Shown here: positions 6,536-13,987 of the stretch, piece by piece
How positions within the stretch are numbered: position 1 is the stretch's first letter
How the letters are laid out: every line of letters begins with the position of its first letter
Assembly: GCA_022796315.1 (NCBI GenBank)
Contig: JAAWIL010000032.1
Coordinates: 1-15,145, forward strand
Reading direction: 5' to 3'
From: Oscillibacter sp.
Lineage (GTDB): Bacteria; Bacillota; Clostridia; Oscillospirales; Oscillospiraceae
DNA: 15,145 bases
The notes under the pieces: generated by a model
Told to the model about the DNA's origin: nothing
The model's database searches: none
What the model saw: the letters and a program-made list of their open reading frames with translations, nothing else
Translations under genes and position numbers: made by a program

Positions 6536-6910
6536 TCAGTCCGCAGGGTAGACGCCATCCTCGTCCGGAACTTCGTCCCCATTAAGCCCCGGCAGAAATA
6601 CACAGTATGACGTCACCTGTGTAATGGCCCGAAAGAGATGCCGTTCCCCTGTCAGCGCGTAGGCAGCCCCCTTCTCCAGCCGGTGCGTCTCTCCAGAGGT
6701 CAGGTCCACAATCTCCGCAATGCCTTCCTCGATAATCACAATCTCTTTGTGATTCTTATACCAGAGAACGTGTTCCGTGTTGGCCCGGTTGATACATTTG
6801 TGTACGGAGCATCCCAACTGGTCTCGTTTCACGAAGATCCGAAAGCTCTCCCAGTGGTCCGTCTTCGCATACTGGGACTCCGGCAGATGGTTTTCCTCTC
6901 TGATAATCAT
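6536..6910 (-). CDS. Stand-alone ectoine synthase (EctC) homologue, cupin fold
   Basis: A 124-residue cupin with the EctC signature along its length: an early Trp20 and Arg24, EHVLWYKNHKEIVIIEEG (46-63), GAAYAL (81-86), RHLFRA (90-95), YCVFLPGLNGDEV (102-114) and DEDGVYP (116-122). Matched to EctC as I recall it, the iron ligands correspond to Glu56, Tyr84 and His91 and are kept, as are Tyr51, His54, Phe105 and Glu113. The histidine normally after the Glu (GREVHDEDG) is replaced by Pro115. EctC cyclises N-acetyl-diaminobutyrate to ectoine. No ectA, ectB or ectD is in the window, so ectoine biosynthesis is not supported. A related ring-opening or ring-closing reaction, or a binding role, is possible. 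It starts 14 bases after livF with an AGAGGAAGG ribosome site. Its GC content is low, like the liv genes. Confidence 0.82.
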   Translation of the reverse strand: MIIREENHLPESQYAKTDHWESFRIFVKRDQLGCSVHKCINRANTEHVLWYKNHKEIVIIEEGIAEIVDLTSGETHRLEKGAAYALTGERHLFRAITQVTSYCVFLPGLNGDEVPDEDGVYPAD

Positions 6911-6924
6911 GGCATACCTTCCTC

Positions 6925-7632
6925 TTAATCCTCGCCCAGATAGGCTTTTCTCACTTCATCGCTCTGCAGCAGGTCCGCAGAGTTTCCGGACTGTACGATG
7001 ACGCCGGACTCAATGACATAGGCCCGTTTGGAGAGCTTCAGCGCCATATTGGCATTTTGTTCCACCAGCATGATGGTAACACCGCTCTCGCTGGTTCTGC
7101 GAATGGTGTCAAACACCTCCTTGACCATGGTGGGCGACAGACCCATGGAGGGCTCGTCCAGAAGTAGAATTTTAGGGTTGCTCATCAGGGAACGGCTGAT
7201 GGCCAGCATCTGCTGCTCGCCTCCGCTCAGCGTTACGCCCAGCTGCTTTCTGCGCTCCTTCAGCCGGGGGAACAGCTCCATCATGCGGTCCGCCTGGGCC
7301 TTGATCTCCCGCGTATTCTTCCTGGTCAGCGCCCCGGCGAGAATGTTGTCGTAAACCGTCAGATGCCCAAAAATTCTTCTGCCCTCCGGGCATTGAATAA
7401 TGCCCTTTTTCACGATGTTCTCCGGTTTCTCCGCCGTGATCTCCTCCCCGTCAAAGAGAATGCTGCCGGACCTGGCTCGGACCAAACCGGAGATCGTGTT
7501 TAGTAACGTAGACTTGCCGGCACCGTTGGAGCCAATCAGTGCGATGACGCTGCCATCCTCCACCTCCAGGCTGACGCCCTTCAAGGCGTGTACATAGCCG
7601 TAATAAACCGAAAGATCCTTCACTACTAGCAT
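6925..7632 (-). CDS. livF: Branched-chain amino acid ABC transporter ATPase LivF
   Basis: A 235-residue cytoplasmic ATPase with Walker A GSNGAGKST (34-42), ABC signature LSGGEQQ (135-141), Walker B ILLLDEP (155-161) and the EQN H-loop region at 191-193, where a Gln replaces the usual switch His, as is common in LivF. Its length is normal. It energises hydrophobic amino-acid uptake together with LivG. It follows livG after 18 bases with a GGAG site and ends 14 bases before the EctC-like gene, which suggests that gene travels with the transporter. Confidence 0.95.
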   Translation of the reverse strand: MLVVKDLSVYYGYVHALKGVSLEVEDGSVIALIGSNGAGKSTLLNTISGLVRARSGSILFDGEEITAEKPENIVKKGIIQCPEGRRIFGHLTVYDNILAGALTRKNTREIKAQADRMMELFPRLKERRKQLGVTLSGGEQQMLAISRSLMSNPKILLLDEPSMGLSPTMVKEVFDTIRRTSESGVTIMLVEQNANMALKLSKRAYVIESGVIVQSGNSADLLQSDEVRKAYLGED

Positions 7633-7650
7633 CGCTGTCTCCTTCTCCGC

Positions 7651-8415
7651 TCAATCCAGCTGGCCGCCCAGATAGGCGCGGATCACATCCGGATCATGCT
7701 GAATTTCCTCGGGCAGTCCCTCCGCGATCTTCCTACCGGCTTCAATACAGACAATCCGTTCGGACAGTCCCATGACTACCTTCATATTGTGCTCGATAAT
7801 CAAAATTGCCATGCCCAGGGTCTGGACCTTGCGCACCAGCTCGATCATCTGAACCGCCTCCTGGGGATTCATGCCGGCGGTAGGCTCGTCCAGAAGCAGC
7901 AACTTCGGCTCATTGGCCAGCGCGCGGGCCAGCTCCAGCCGCCTCTGGTTGCCATAGCTCATATTGGACGCCCGCACACTCCAGTGGTCTTCCAGACCCA
8001 TCAGCCTCAGCAGCTCCATTCCCTTCTCCCGCACCGTCTGCTCGGTTTCTCGCACTGCCTTCGTGCGAAAGGCCGAGGACAGCAGTGGGTATCGAATTTT
8101 ATTCTGCATCCCAACCAGCACGTTCTCCAGGGCTGTCATATTCCCGAACAGGCGGACGTTCTGGAAGGTGCGGTTGATTCCCCGCTTGGTAATGAGATCG
8201 GAGCTCAGGCCGCTGATGGTTTCGCCCTCAAATCTGATCGTTCCCGCTGTAGGCTTGTAAATCCCGGTAATCAAATTGAACAGCGTCGTCTTTCCCGCGC
8301 CGTTGGGACCGATCACTCCGAGAATCTCGCGTTCTTCTATGTTGAACGCAATCCCAGACAGGACCTGTAATCCCCCAAAGCGAATGCCGAGATCCTGGAT
8401 TTCCAGCAGGCTCAT
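7651..8415 (-). CDS. livG: Branched-chain amino acid ABC transporter ATPase LivG
   Basis: A 254-residue ATPase with Walker A GPNGAGKTT (36-44), the LivG-typical NRTFQNVRLFGNMTALENVL segment (81-100), signature MSYGNQRR (152-159), Walker B LLLLDEPTAG (172-181) and switch His209 in IIEHN. The first residue of the signature is Met and the second Gly of LSGGQ is Asn, a normal LivG variation. It pairs with LivF under the LivHM pore. Its ATG overlaps the livM stop (ATGA, 8412-8415), so the two are translationally coupled. Confidence 0.95.
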   Translation of the reverse strand: MSLLEIQDLGIRFGGLQVLSGIAFNIEEREILGVIGPNGAGKTTLFNLITGIYKPTAGTIRFEGETISGLSSDLITKRGINRTFQNVRLFGNMTALENVLVGMQNKIRYPLLSSAFRTKAVRETEQTVREKGMELLRLMGLEDHWSVRASNMSYGNQRRLELARALANEPKLLLLDEPTAGMNPQEAVQMIELVRKVQTLGMAILIIEHNMKVVMGLSERIVCIEAGRKIAEGLPEEIQHDPDVIRAYLGGQLD

Positions 8416-9428
8416 TGTGCGTCCCCCTCTCTGCTCTGCACCTTTTGGAACCGTGCCTTTATGGCCTTCCCAAAGCGGCTCGCCGGGTGTTTGTCTCCGG
8501 TGTCGCCCAGCAGTCCCTGGGGCCGCACGATCATCATAATCACCATAATCAGGCCGTACACAATTGTGCGGTAAACGCTGATGCCGCGGAAAATCTCCGG
8601 AATCAGCACGAGGATTGCCGCGCCGATAATGGAACCCGGAATGCTGCCCAATCCGCCAATAATCAGCATCTGGTAGTACAGAAGCGACTCATCCAGGTTA
8701 AACTGAGAGGGGCCGATAAAGCGGTTGTAGTGGGCCAACAGGGCCCCTGCGGCCCCTGCGAACAGCGCCGAGATGGTAAAGGCGGACACCTTGATCCACG
8801 CCACCTTCATTCCCATGGCCCTGGCCGCGGTCTCATCTTCACGGATGGCAATCACATTCCTGCCAAATTTAGAATTCACAAGGTTCTTGATGATCCAAAC
8901 AGTAACGAGCAGAAGCAGCAAGAACACGAAATAGTACTGCCGGTTGCCCTTCATGGTATAACCCAGAATCTGAATCCCCGGAATTTGGGAGATTCCCATG
9001 GGGCCGTTGGTCACCTCTGCCTCATTCACCAAAACAATTCTGGTAATCTCACAGATTCCCATCGTAATAATCATCACGTAATCGCCCTTAATCCGTCCTA
9101 CACAGACAAAACCGGTGAGAAAGCCGAATACCGTCGCGGCAATGACACTGATGGGAAATGTCACCAAAAAGGACATGCCATATCTGGTTGAGAGAATCGC
9201 CGTCACATAGGCCGCAACCGCCAGGTAGGCTGCATGACCCATGGCCAGCTCACCGCCATATCCACCGATCAGGTTTAAAGAGACGGTAATGACGCTGTAC
9301 ATAAAAATGGTAGTGACAATGCGGATCAAATAGCTGTTGTCAACCACCAGCGGAAACAGCACAACCGCAAAGGCCAAAACGCCATACAGGATGGTTTTTT
9401 GCCGCCTGTTTTGAACGAGTTGTTTCAT
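8412..9428 (-). CDS. livM: Branched-chain amino acid ABC transporter permease LivM
   Basis: A 338-residue integral membrane protein with many hydrophobic segments: about 12-30, 35-55, 60-80, 88-110, 165-182 and further ones to about 310. The family motif GGYGGELAMGHAAYLA lies at 55-70. The cytoplasmic ATPase-contact loop is FGRNVIAIREDETAARAMGM (188-207). The hydrophilic tail after GLLGDTGD is short and basic. It forms the translocation path with LivH. It starts 16 bases after livH; TAAGGAGGT combines the livH stop with the ribosome site. Confidence 0.94.
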   Translation of the reverse strand: MKQLVQNRRQKTILYGVLAFAVVLFPLVVDNSYLIRIVTTIFMYSVITVSLNLIGGYGGELAMGHAAYLAVAAYVTAILSTRYGMSFLVTFPISVIAATVFGFLTGFVCVGRIKGDYVMIITMGICEITRIVLVNEAEVTNGPMGISQIPGIQILGYTMKGNRQYYFVFLLLLLVTVWIIKNLVNSKFGRNVIAIREDETAARAMGMKVAWIKVSAFTISALFAGAAGALLAHYNRFIGPSQFNLDESLLYYQMLIIGGLGSIPGSIIGAAILVLIPEIFRGISVYRTIVYGLIMVIMMIVRPQGLLGDTGDKHPASRFGKAIKARFQKVQSREGDAQ

Positions 9429-9444
9429 TCAAACACGTACCTCC

Positions 9445-10320
9445 TTAAACCTTTTCTGCCTTTTTGGTGCCAAAGATCCCCGTTGGCTTCATCAGCAGAA
9501 CCAAGATCAGAACACCATAGGCAATGGCGTCGCGATAACCGGAGGAAATAAACCCGGCGCCAATGGCCTCAATCAGTCCCAGGATGATGCCGCCGGCAAA
9601 TGCCGCGTACAGATTCCCCAGGCCTCCCATCAGCGCTGCCGTGAACGCCTTCACTGTGGCGGCAAATCCCATGGCAATAAACACACTCTGGTAATATGTG
9701 GCATAGAAAATCATGCCCAGGACACCAATGGCCGCTCCAAACGCATATACCACGCCGATGACGCGGTTTACTTGAATCCCCATCAGATAAGAGGTCTGAA
9801 TGTTCTGTGACACACACTTGATCGACAATCCCATGCGGGTCTTTTCCAGGAACAGCGTAACCAAAATCATAATCACTGCCGCAATCACGCAGATGTTCAC
9901 CGCCAGGCCAGAGATGGAGACGTTCCCAATATGATAGACCCCGAACGGCATAATCTGCGGAAAAGACTGCATGGAGCTGCCCCAGATGACCTGCGCGATG
10001 CCGCGCATAATCATGGCAACACCCACCGCGCTGACAAACGGGGCCGCACGGCTGGCTGTACGCACCGGCTTATACGCCAGCTCCTCCACCGCAAGGCCCA
10101 GTACACCGCCGAACAGACAGGCCACCACCAGAGCGAGCCACACGTTTCCAGTGGAGGAGATGACAGCCATGCAGACAAAGACGCCCACCATGCAGAGATC
10201 CCCATGCGCGAAGTTAATCAAATTCAAAATACTATAAATGACGCTGTAGCCAACGGAGAGCAGCGCGTAGATGCTGCCGATGGCCAGGCCATTAATCAGC
10301 TGTGTCAAAAAATATTCCAT
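9445..10320 (-). CDS. livH: Branched-chain amino acid ABC transporter permease LivH
   Basis: A 291-residue permease opening with GLAIGSIYALLSVGYSVIYS (11-30) and ILNLINFAHGDLCMVG (31-46), the typical LivH start. The ATPase-contact loop is TRMGLSIKCVSQNIQTSYLM (161-180). About eight hydrophobic spans are visible and length is normal. Its ATG overlaps the preceding flavoprotein stop by one base (TGATG), so translation of the permease is coupled to that gene. This is unusual, because LivH more often follows LivK directly. Confidence 0.94.
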   Translation of the reverse strand: MEYFLTQLINGLAIGSIYALLSVGYSVIYSILNLINFAHGDLCMVGVFVCMAVISSTGNVWLALVVACLFGGVLGLAVEELAYKPVRTASRAAPFVSAVGVAMIMRGIAQVIWGSSMQSFPQIMPFGVYHIGNVSISGLAVNICVIAAVIMILVTLFLEKTRMGLSIKCVSQNIQTSYLMGIQVNRVIGVVYAFGAAIGVLGMIFYATYYQSVFIAMGFAATVKAFTAALMGGLGNLYAAFAGGIILGLIEAIGAGFISSGYRDAIAYGVLILVLLMKPTGIFGTKKAEKV

Positions 10321-11324
10321 CAGGTGTCCCCCTGCTTCCCGCTCTTCAAGAAGTAGTCATAATAATTCGGGCAGAGCGCATAGATCTCCTCGTCAGAGAG
10401 CAGCTCCAAATGCCTCTTCTCCAGCCATGCCGTTCGGAACGCTGCCTCGTCCGCAATCAGACCCCAGGTATTTCCGCCAGCCTTCTTTCTCGTTTTCATC
10501 TCGGCCAAGAACTTCTCAAACGCCACTTTCGAGGTTGCCCATCTCCCCTCCACACCATAGTGCTCCTTGGGGAAACTGTTCTCATGTTCATAGAACTTGT
10601 CCCAGTCAATCTCCTTTCCAGCGCCAATCTGCTTGAGCAGCTCCGTAGGCGGCTGGATTTCCGGCAGGTGATTGCGGCCGTATTTCATGATGAACGCCGT
10701 CTCCGCCACACGCTTGCCCACCTCATAGATGGAACGCATCCCGTGGCAGTCAAACCGAATGGAGTCGGAGCCTCCGGTGGGGACACCCAGGTTGGACGCC
10801 GCCGTGCCGCCGATGTGAGCGCTCTGTGTTCCTACCACAATCATATTTTGAGAGAGCATCCAAGTCGCCATGTGGGAGGCCGCCACTTCCGTGCCGCCAT
10901 GCACATCGTAGGCGATCGCAATCACACCGCCCACCTTGTTATACAGCGCACCGGCATACTCTGTATTTCCAGATCCGCAAAAGCCGTTGGTCCGCTCGAT
11001 GAACCTCCGCAGCTTCGATGTGCAGGACCACCAGTGCACGGGGCTTGCCGCAATGATTCCGTCCGCCTCCAGCAGCTTGGGATAAATCTCATCCATATCA
11101 TCATGGATAACCGGGCAGAATGTCCCTTTGCCCGCACTGGTAAAACAGGCGTGGCAGCCCCTGCAATCCCCGATGTTCATTCTGCTCAGATCAATCAGCG
11201 CCGTCTCCACAGGAATTCCCAAGGTTTGGATTCCGTCCAGACACGCCCTCAAGGCATAATACGTATTCTGCTCATGCCGGTGAGAACCACAAATTCCGAC
11301 AATTTTGATTTTTCCATCCACCAT
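10320..11324 (-). CDS. Flavodoxin-fold iron-sulfur flavoprotein-like oxidoreductase with extra C-terminal region
   Basis: A 334-residue protein. The first about 215 residues fit the NADPH-dependent FMN reductase / iron-sulfur flavoprotein family: GICGSHRHEQNTY (10-22) for FMN phosphate, DCRGCHAC (Cys54, 57, 60) with Cys70 as a possible [4Fe-4S] set, then AASPVHWWS (92-100) and a SKLRRFIERT helix. The spacing CX2CX2CX9C is longer than in the classic flavoprotein. Family members are usually about 190-250 residues, so the last about 110 residues (from about 225; rich in Lys, Glu and aromatics, no motif I know) are extra. The start at 11324 has an AGGAGG site. The gene lies between livK and livH and overlaps livH by one base. 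It probably reduces or oxidises something linked to the imported substrate, using electrons from ferredoxin or NAD(P)H; the substrate is unknown. Confidence 0.8.
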   Translation of the reverse strand: MVDGKIKIVGICGSHRHEQNTYYALRACLDGIQTLGIPVETALIDLSRMNIGDCRGCHACFTSAGKGTFCPVIHDDMDEIYPKLLEADGIIAASPVHWWSCTSKLRRFIERTNGFCGSGNTEYAGALYNKVGGVIAIAYDVHGGTEVAASHMATWMLSQNMIVVGTQSAHIGGTAASNLGVPTGGSDSIRFDCHGMRSIYEVGKRVAETAFIMKYGRNHLPEIQPPTELLKQIGAGKEIDWDKFYEHENSFPKEHYGVEGRWATSKVAFEKFLAEMKTRKKAGGNTWGLIADEAAFRTAWLEKRHLELLSDEEIYALCPNYYDYFLKSGKQGDT

Positions 11325-11387
11325 AATATTCCTCCTGACGCTTTTCGGATATACGCCGCCTCTTCCTCACAGCAACTTCTTTTAAGC

Positions 11388-11417
11388 GGGAGGAAGGGGC
11401 CTTTCGCCCTTCCTCCC
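11388..11417 (-). other. Strong intercistronic stem-loop after livK
   Basis: GGGAGGAAGGG (11388-11398) pairs perfectly with CCCTTCCTCCC (11407-11417) over an 8-base loop. It lies about 50 bases after the livK stop and about 60 bases before the flavoprotein start. No U-tract follows on the minus strand. It fits an RNA-processing or stabilising hairpin that keeps binding-protein mRNA more abundant than the permease mRNA. A weak, leaky terminator is the alternative. Confidence 0.6.
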
Positions 11418-11464
11418 TGCAGTCTGTTCTCTCACTCTTCAAAGAAACTCAAGGGTCTCCCGCA

Positions 11465-12640
11465 TTACGGAACCCAGCTGGTAAACTTGCCGTCATGAAC
11501 CACAAAGACCATCTGCATTTTCTCGGTCACATCTCCGTATTCATCAAACTTATTCAAACCCGTAGGCCCGGTGTACTCCACCTTCTCCCGCAGCACATCG
11601 GAAAGGGTCTCCCGCGTGGCGCCGTGCTCCTCGATCGCCTGCTTAATGAGATAGGGAATCTCATAGCCATAGGCGTTTCTCTCATCGGGAATCCCACCGT
11701 TGTGGGTCTCCTTCCAGGCGTCCACAAAGTTCTTCACAATATCCTCCGGTCTCTCAGGGTCCCAATAACCCAGCATGAACACACCCTCCGCCGCGTCGAC
11801 ACCCGCCAGATCAATCATGATCTGATTGGAGCAGCTGGCAGTGGTCACAACGGGCATATCGCCCATCCCTGCGGCATCCATCTGCTTAATAATCAGACCT
11901 GCCTCGTTGTAGTCGCCCAGGATCAGGAGCGCCTCGGGACCAGCCTGCTTAATCTTCGCCAGCTGCACGCTAAAGTCCTTGTCCTGATTGGGCACGTACA
12001 TCTCACTGGCCACAATTTCCACGTTGTTCTCAGCCGCGCTGGCCTGTGTTCCGGACTGAAGTCCCAAGCCATAGTCGGAATTCGGCACCATCAGCGCAAC
12101 CTTGCTCAGGCCCAGATTCTCCGTGACGTGCCGGACCATCATCGGCGCCTGGAGGTCGTCACTGATGACGGTTCTGAAGAAGTTTGTAAACCCCTGCTGG
12201 GTGATATTCGCCGCAGAGGAGCTCGTGTTCAGCACAGCCAGACCAGCATCTGCGTAGATGGGAATTCCCACCAGGGTGCAGCTGCTGTTCACATGGCCAA
12301 TCACACAGAACAGCCGGTCATCCTCCGCCAACTTCTGCGCCACCATGGCCGCCTCAGAGGTGTTGCCCTTATCATCCTCAATAATCAGTTCAATCTGCTT
12401 GCCGTCAATTCCGCCGGCTGCATTGATCTCGTCGACACCGAACTGCACGCCGTCGCGGACCGTCTCGCCATACATGGCGCTGTCCCCAGTCAAAGGAACC
12501 GCCATCCCGATATACAGCTTTTCCCCGTTTCCGGAACCATCCGTTTCATCATTTCCCTGCTGCCCACCGCAGCCTGCCAGCCCAATGGTCATCCCCAGCG
12601 CCATCACAAACGCCAATACTCTCCAATAGATCTGTCTCAT
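11465..12640 (-). CDS. livK: Branched-chain amino acid-type ABC substrate-binding lipoprotein
   Basis: A 391-residue precursor. MRQIYWRVLAFVMALGMTIGLAGC is a lipoprotein signal peptide with lipobox LAGC (21-24), so the protein is cleaved before Cys24 and lipid-anchored outside the membrane. A Gly/Asp/Glu-rich linker follows. The rest is a type I periplasmic-binding fold of the Leu/Ile/Val family: IGMAVPLTGDSAMYG, INAAGGIDGKQIELIIEDD, a GHVNSSCT turn and LNTSSSAANIT. The last two include candidate ligand-carboxylate and amine contacts. It delivers substrate to LivHM. This family also takes up aromatic acids, amides, urea and other ligands, so plain Leu/Ile/Val is not certain. GGGAGG precedes the start. 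Confidence 0.92.
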   Translation of the reverse strand: MRQIYWRVLAFVMALGMTIGLAGCGGQQGNDETDGSGNGEKLYIGMAVPLTGDSAMYGETVRDGVQFGVDEINAAGGIDGKQIELIIEDDKGNTSEAAMVAQKLAEDDRLFCVIGHVNSSCTLVGIPIYADAGLAVLNTSSSAANITQQGFTNFFRTVISDDLQAPMMVRHVTENLGLSKVALMVPNSDYGLGLQSGTQASAAENNVEIVASEMYVPNQDKDFSVQLAKIKQAGPEALLILGDYNEAGLIIKQMDAAGMGDMPVVTTASCSNQIMIDLAGVDAAEGVFMLGYWDPERPEDIVKNFVDAWKETHNGGIPDERNAYGYEIPYLIKQAIEEHGATRETLSDVLREKVEYTGPTGLNKFDEYGDVTEKMQMVFVVHDGKFTSWVP

Positions 12641-12787
12641 TCATTTCCTCCCATTCTTTACTGCTGTTACCTTTTCGCCTTCTTGATTCCGCAACAGAAG
12701 TCTTCCGCCCAGGTCTCTCCCTGTAAATCGCATCACGCTCCCTTCCCCCGTGCCGTTTGATCGCCCGAAAACACCTCAAATGCTGGG

Positions 12788-13960
12788 TTATTTCCTTCTT
12801 GCCACATACTCCCGAATCCGCCGCACGCCCTCCAGGATATTCTCGTCCGAGTTGGCGAAGCAGATTCTCAGGTATCCCTCGCCCATCTCGCCGAAGGCGG
12901 TGCCCGCGATGGTCATGACGCCGGCGTTGGCCAGCAGCTCCTTGGAGAACTCCCAGGAGGACACGCCGAAGTCCTTGATATTGATGAAGGTACAGAAGGA
13001 GCCCTCTGTCTTGAAGGGCTTCATGCCCGGAATCTCGCAGAGGCCGTTGTACAGCAGGTCCCTTCTGCGCTGGTACTGGAGACGCATCTCCTCCACGCAG
13101 TCCTGGGGACCGTTGATGGCGTCGGCGCCCGCCTGCATGGTAAAGACGGGCAGACAGGAGGCCACCGCCTGCTGCATTTTGAACATGTGGCGCATGAGCT
13201 CCTTGTCGGAACCCACCAGGTAGCCCAGACGCCAGCCCGTCATGGCATAGGTCTTGGAGAGGCTGTTGATCACCAGCACCTTGTCCCGGATGGCGGGGAT
13301 CTGGGCCAGGCTGAAGTGCTCCCGCCCATCGAAGATGATCTTCTCATACACCTCGTCGGAGAGCACCATGACGTTGTGGCGCTCAATCACCTTGGCCAGC
13401 GCCTCGCCGTCGGCCCGGTCCAGCACCGCGCCCAGGGGGTTGCTGGGGTACGTAATCACAACGGCCTTGGTTCTGGGCGTGATGGCCCGCTCCAGGTCCT
13501 CCGGCTGGAGACGGAAGCCGTGCTCCTCATACAGCGGCACCCGCACCGGCACGCCGCCCAGCGTCAGCACCTGGCCCAGGTAGCAGGTATAGGCGGGGTC
13601 CGGGATGATGACCTCGTCGCCGGGGTTCAGAATGGTCATCAGCGCCATGAACACGGCCTCCACGCCGCCGATGGTAATCATCACGTTCTCCGGGTCGTGG
13701 GGGACGCCGAACTGCCGGGTGTACTTGTTGGCCACGGCCTCCCGCATGGCCAGCAGGCCCGGCTCGGTGCCGTACTTCGTGCGGCCCTCCCGCAGCGCCT
13801 GGATGCAGCTCTCCTTGATGTGCTCCGGCGTCTCAAAATTCGGCTCGCCGTTGCAGAGGTTGATGGCGCCGGGATAGTCCGCCGCCAGATCAAACATGGC
13901 CCGGATGCCGGAGACGGGATAGTTCATCGTCAGATTCGACAGAAACTTGTTGGTAGCCAT
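12788..13960 (-). CDS. PLP-dependent class I/II aminotransferase
   Basis: A 390-residue fold-type I aminotransferase. The PLP-lysine is Lys236 in SLSKTYAMTGWRLGY (233-247). Asn174 (YPSNP), Asp202 and Tyr205 (SDEVY) hold the cofactor, and Arg365 (GYLRICFAN) binds the substrate carboxylate. GEPNFETPEHIKE and TKYGTEPG are typical of the aspartate/alanine/aromatic aminotransferase group. It moves the amino group of an amino acid to 2-oxoglutarate in the cytosol, giving the 2-oxoacid used by the downstream ferredoxin oxidoreductase. It starts 27 bases after the CE4 gene with a GAGAGGAAG site. Amino-donor specificity cannot be fixed from sequence. Confidence 0.93.
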   Translation of the reverse strand: MATNKFLSNLTMNYPVSGIRAMFDLAADYPGAINLCNGEPNFETPEHIKESCIQALREGRTKYGTEPGLLAMREAVANKYTRQFGVPHDPENVMITIGGVEAVFMALMTILNPGDEVIIPDPAYTCYLGQVLTLGGVPVRVPLYEEHGFRLQPEDLERAITPRTKAVVITYPSNPLGAVLDRADGEALAKVIERHNVMVLSDEVYEKIIFDGREHFSLAQIPAIRDKVLVINSLSKTYAMTGWRLGYLVGSDKELMRHMFKMQQAVASCLPVFTMQAGADAINGPQDCVEEMRLQYQRRRDLLYNGLCEIPGMKPFKTEGSFCTFINIKDFGVSSWEFSKELLANAGVMTIAGTAFGEMGEGYLRICFANSDENILEGVRRIREYVARRK

Positions 13961-13987
13961 ACGGTTCTTCCTCTCTTTTTCGTTCCT

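Noticed and set aside
6523..6603. 27-codon N-terminal extension of the P-loop ATPase
   Set aside because: It overlaps the EctC-like gene, and a GGAGG site precedes the ATG at 6522, placing the P-loop at the usual distance from the start.
6536..6910. Annotation as true ectoine synthase in an ectoine biosynthesis operon
   Set aside because: ectA, ectB and ectD are absent, one conserved histidine is replaced, and the neighbours are catabolic.
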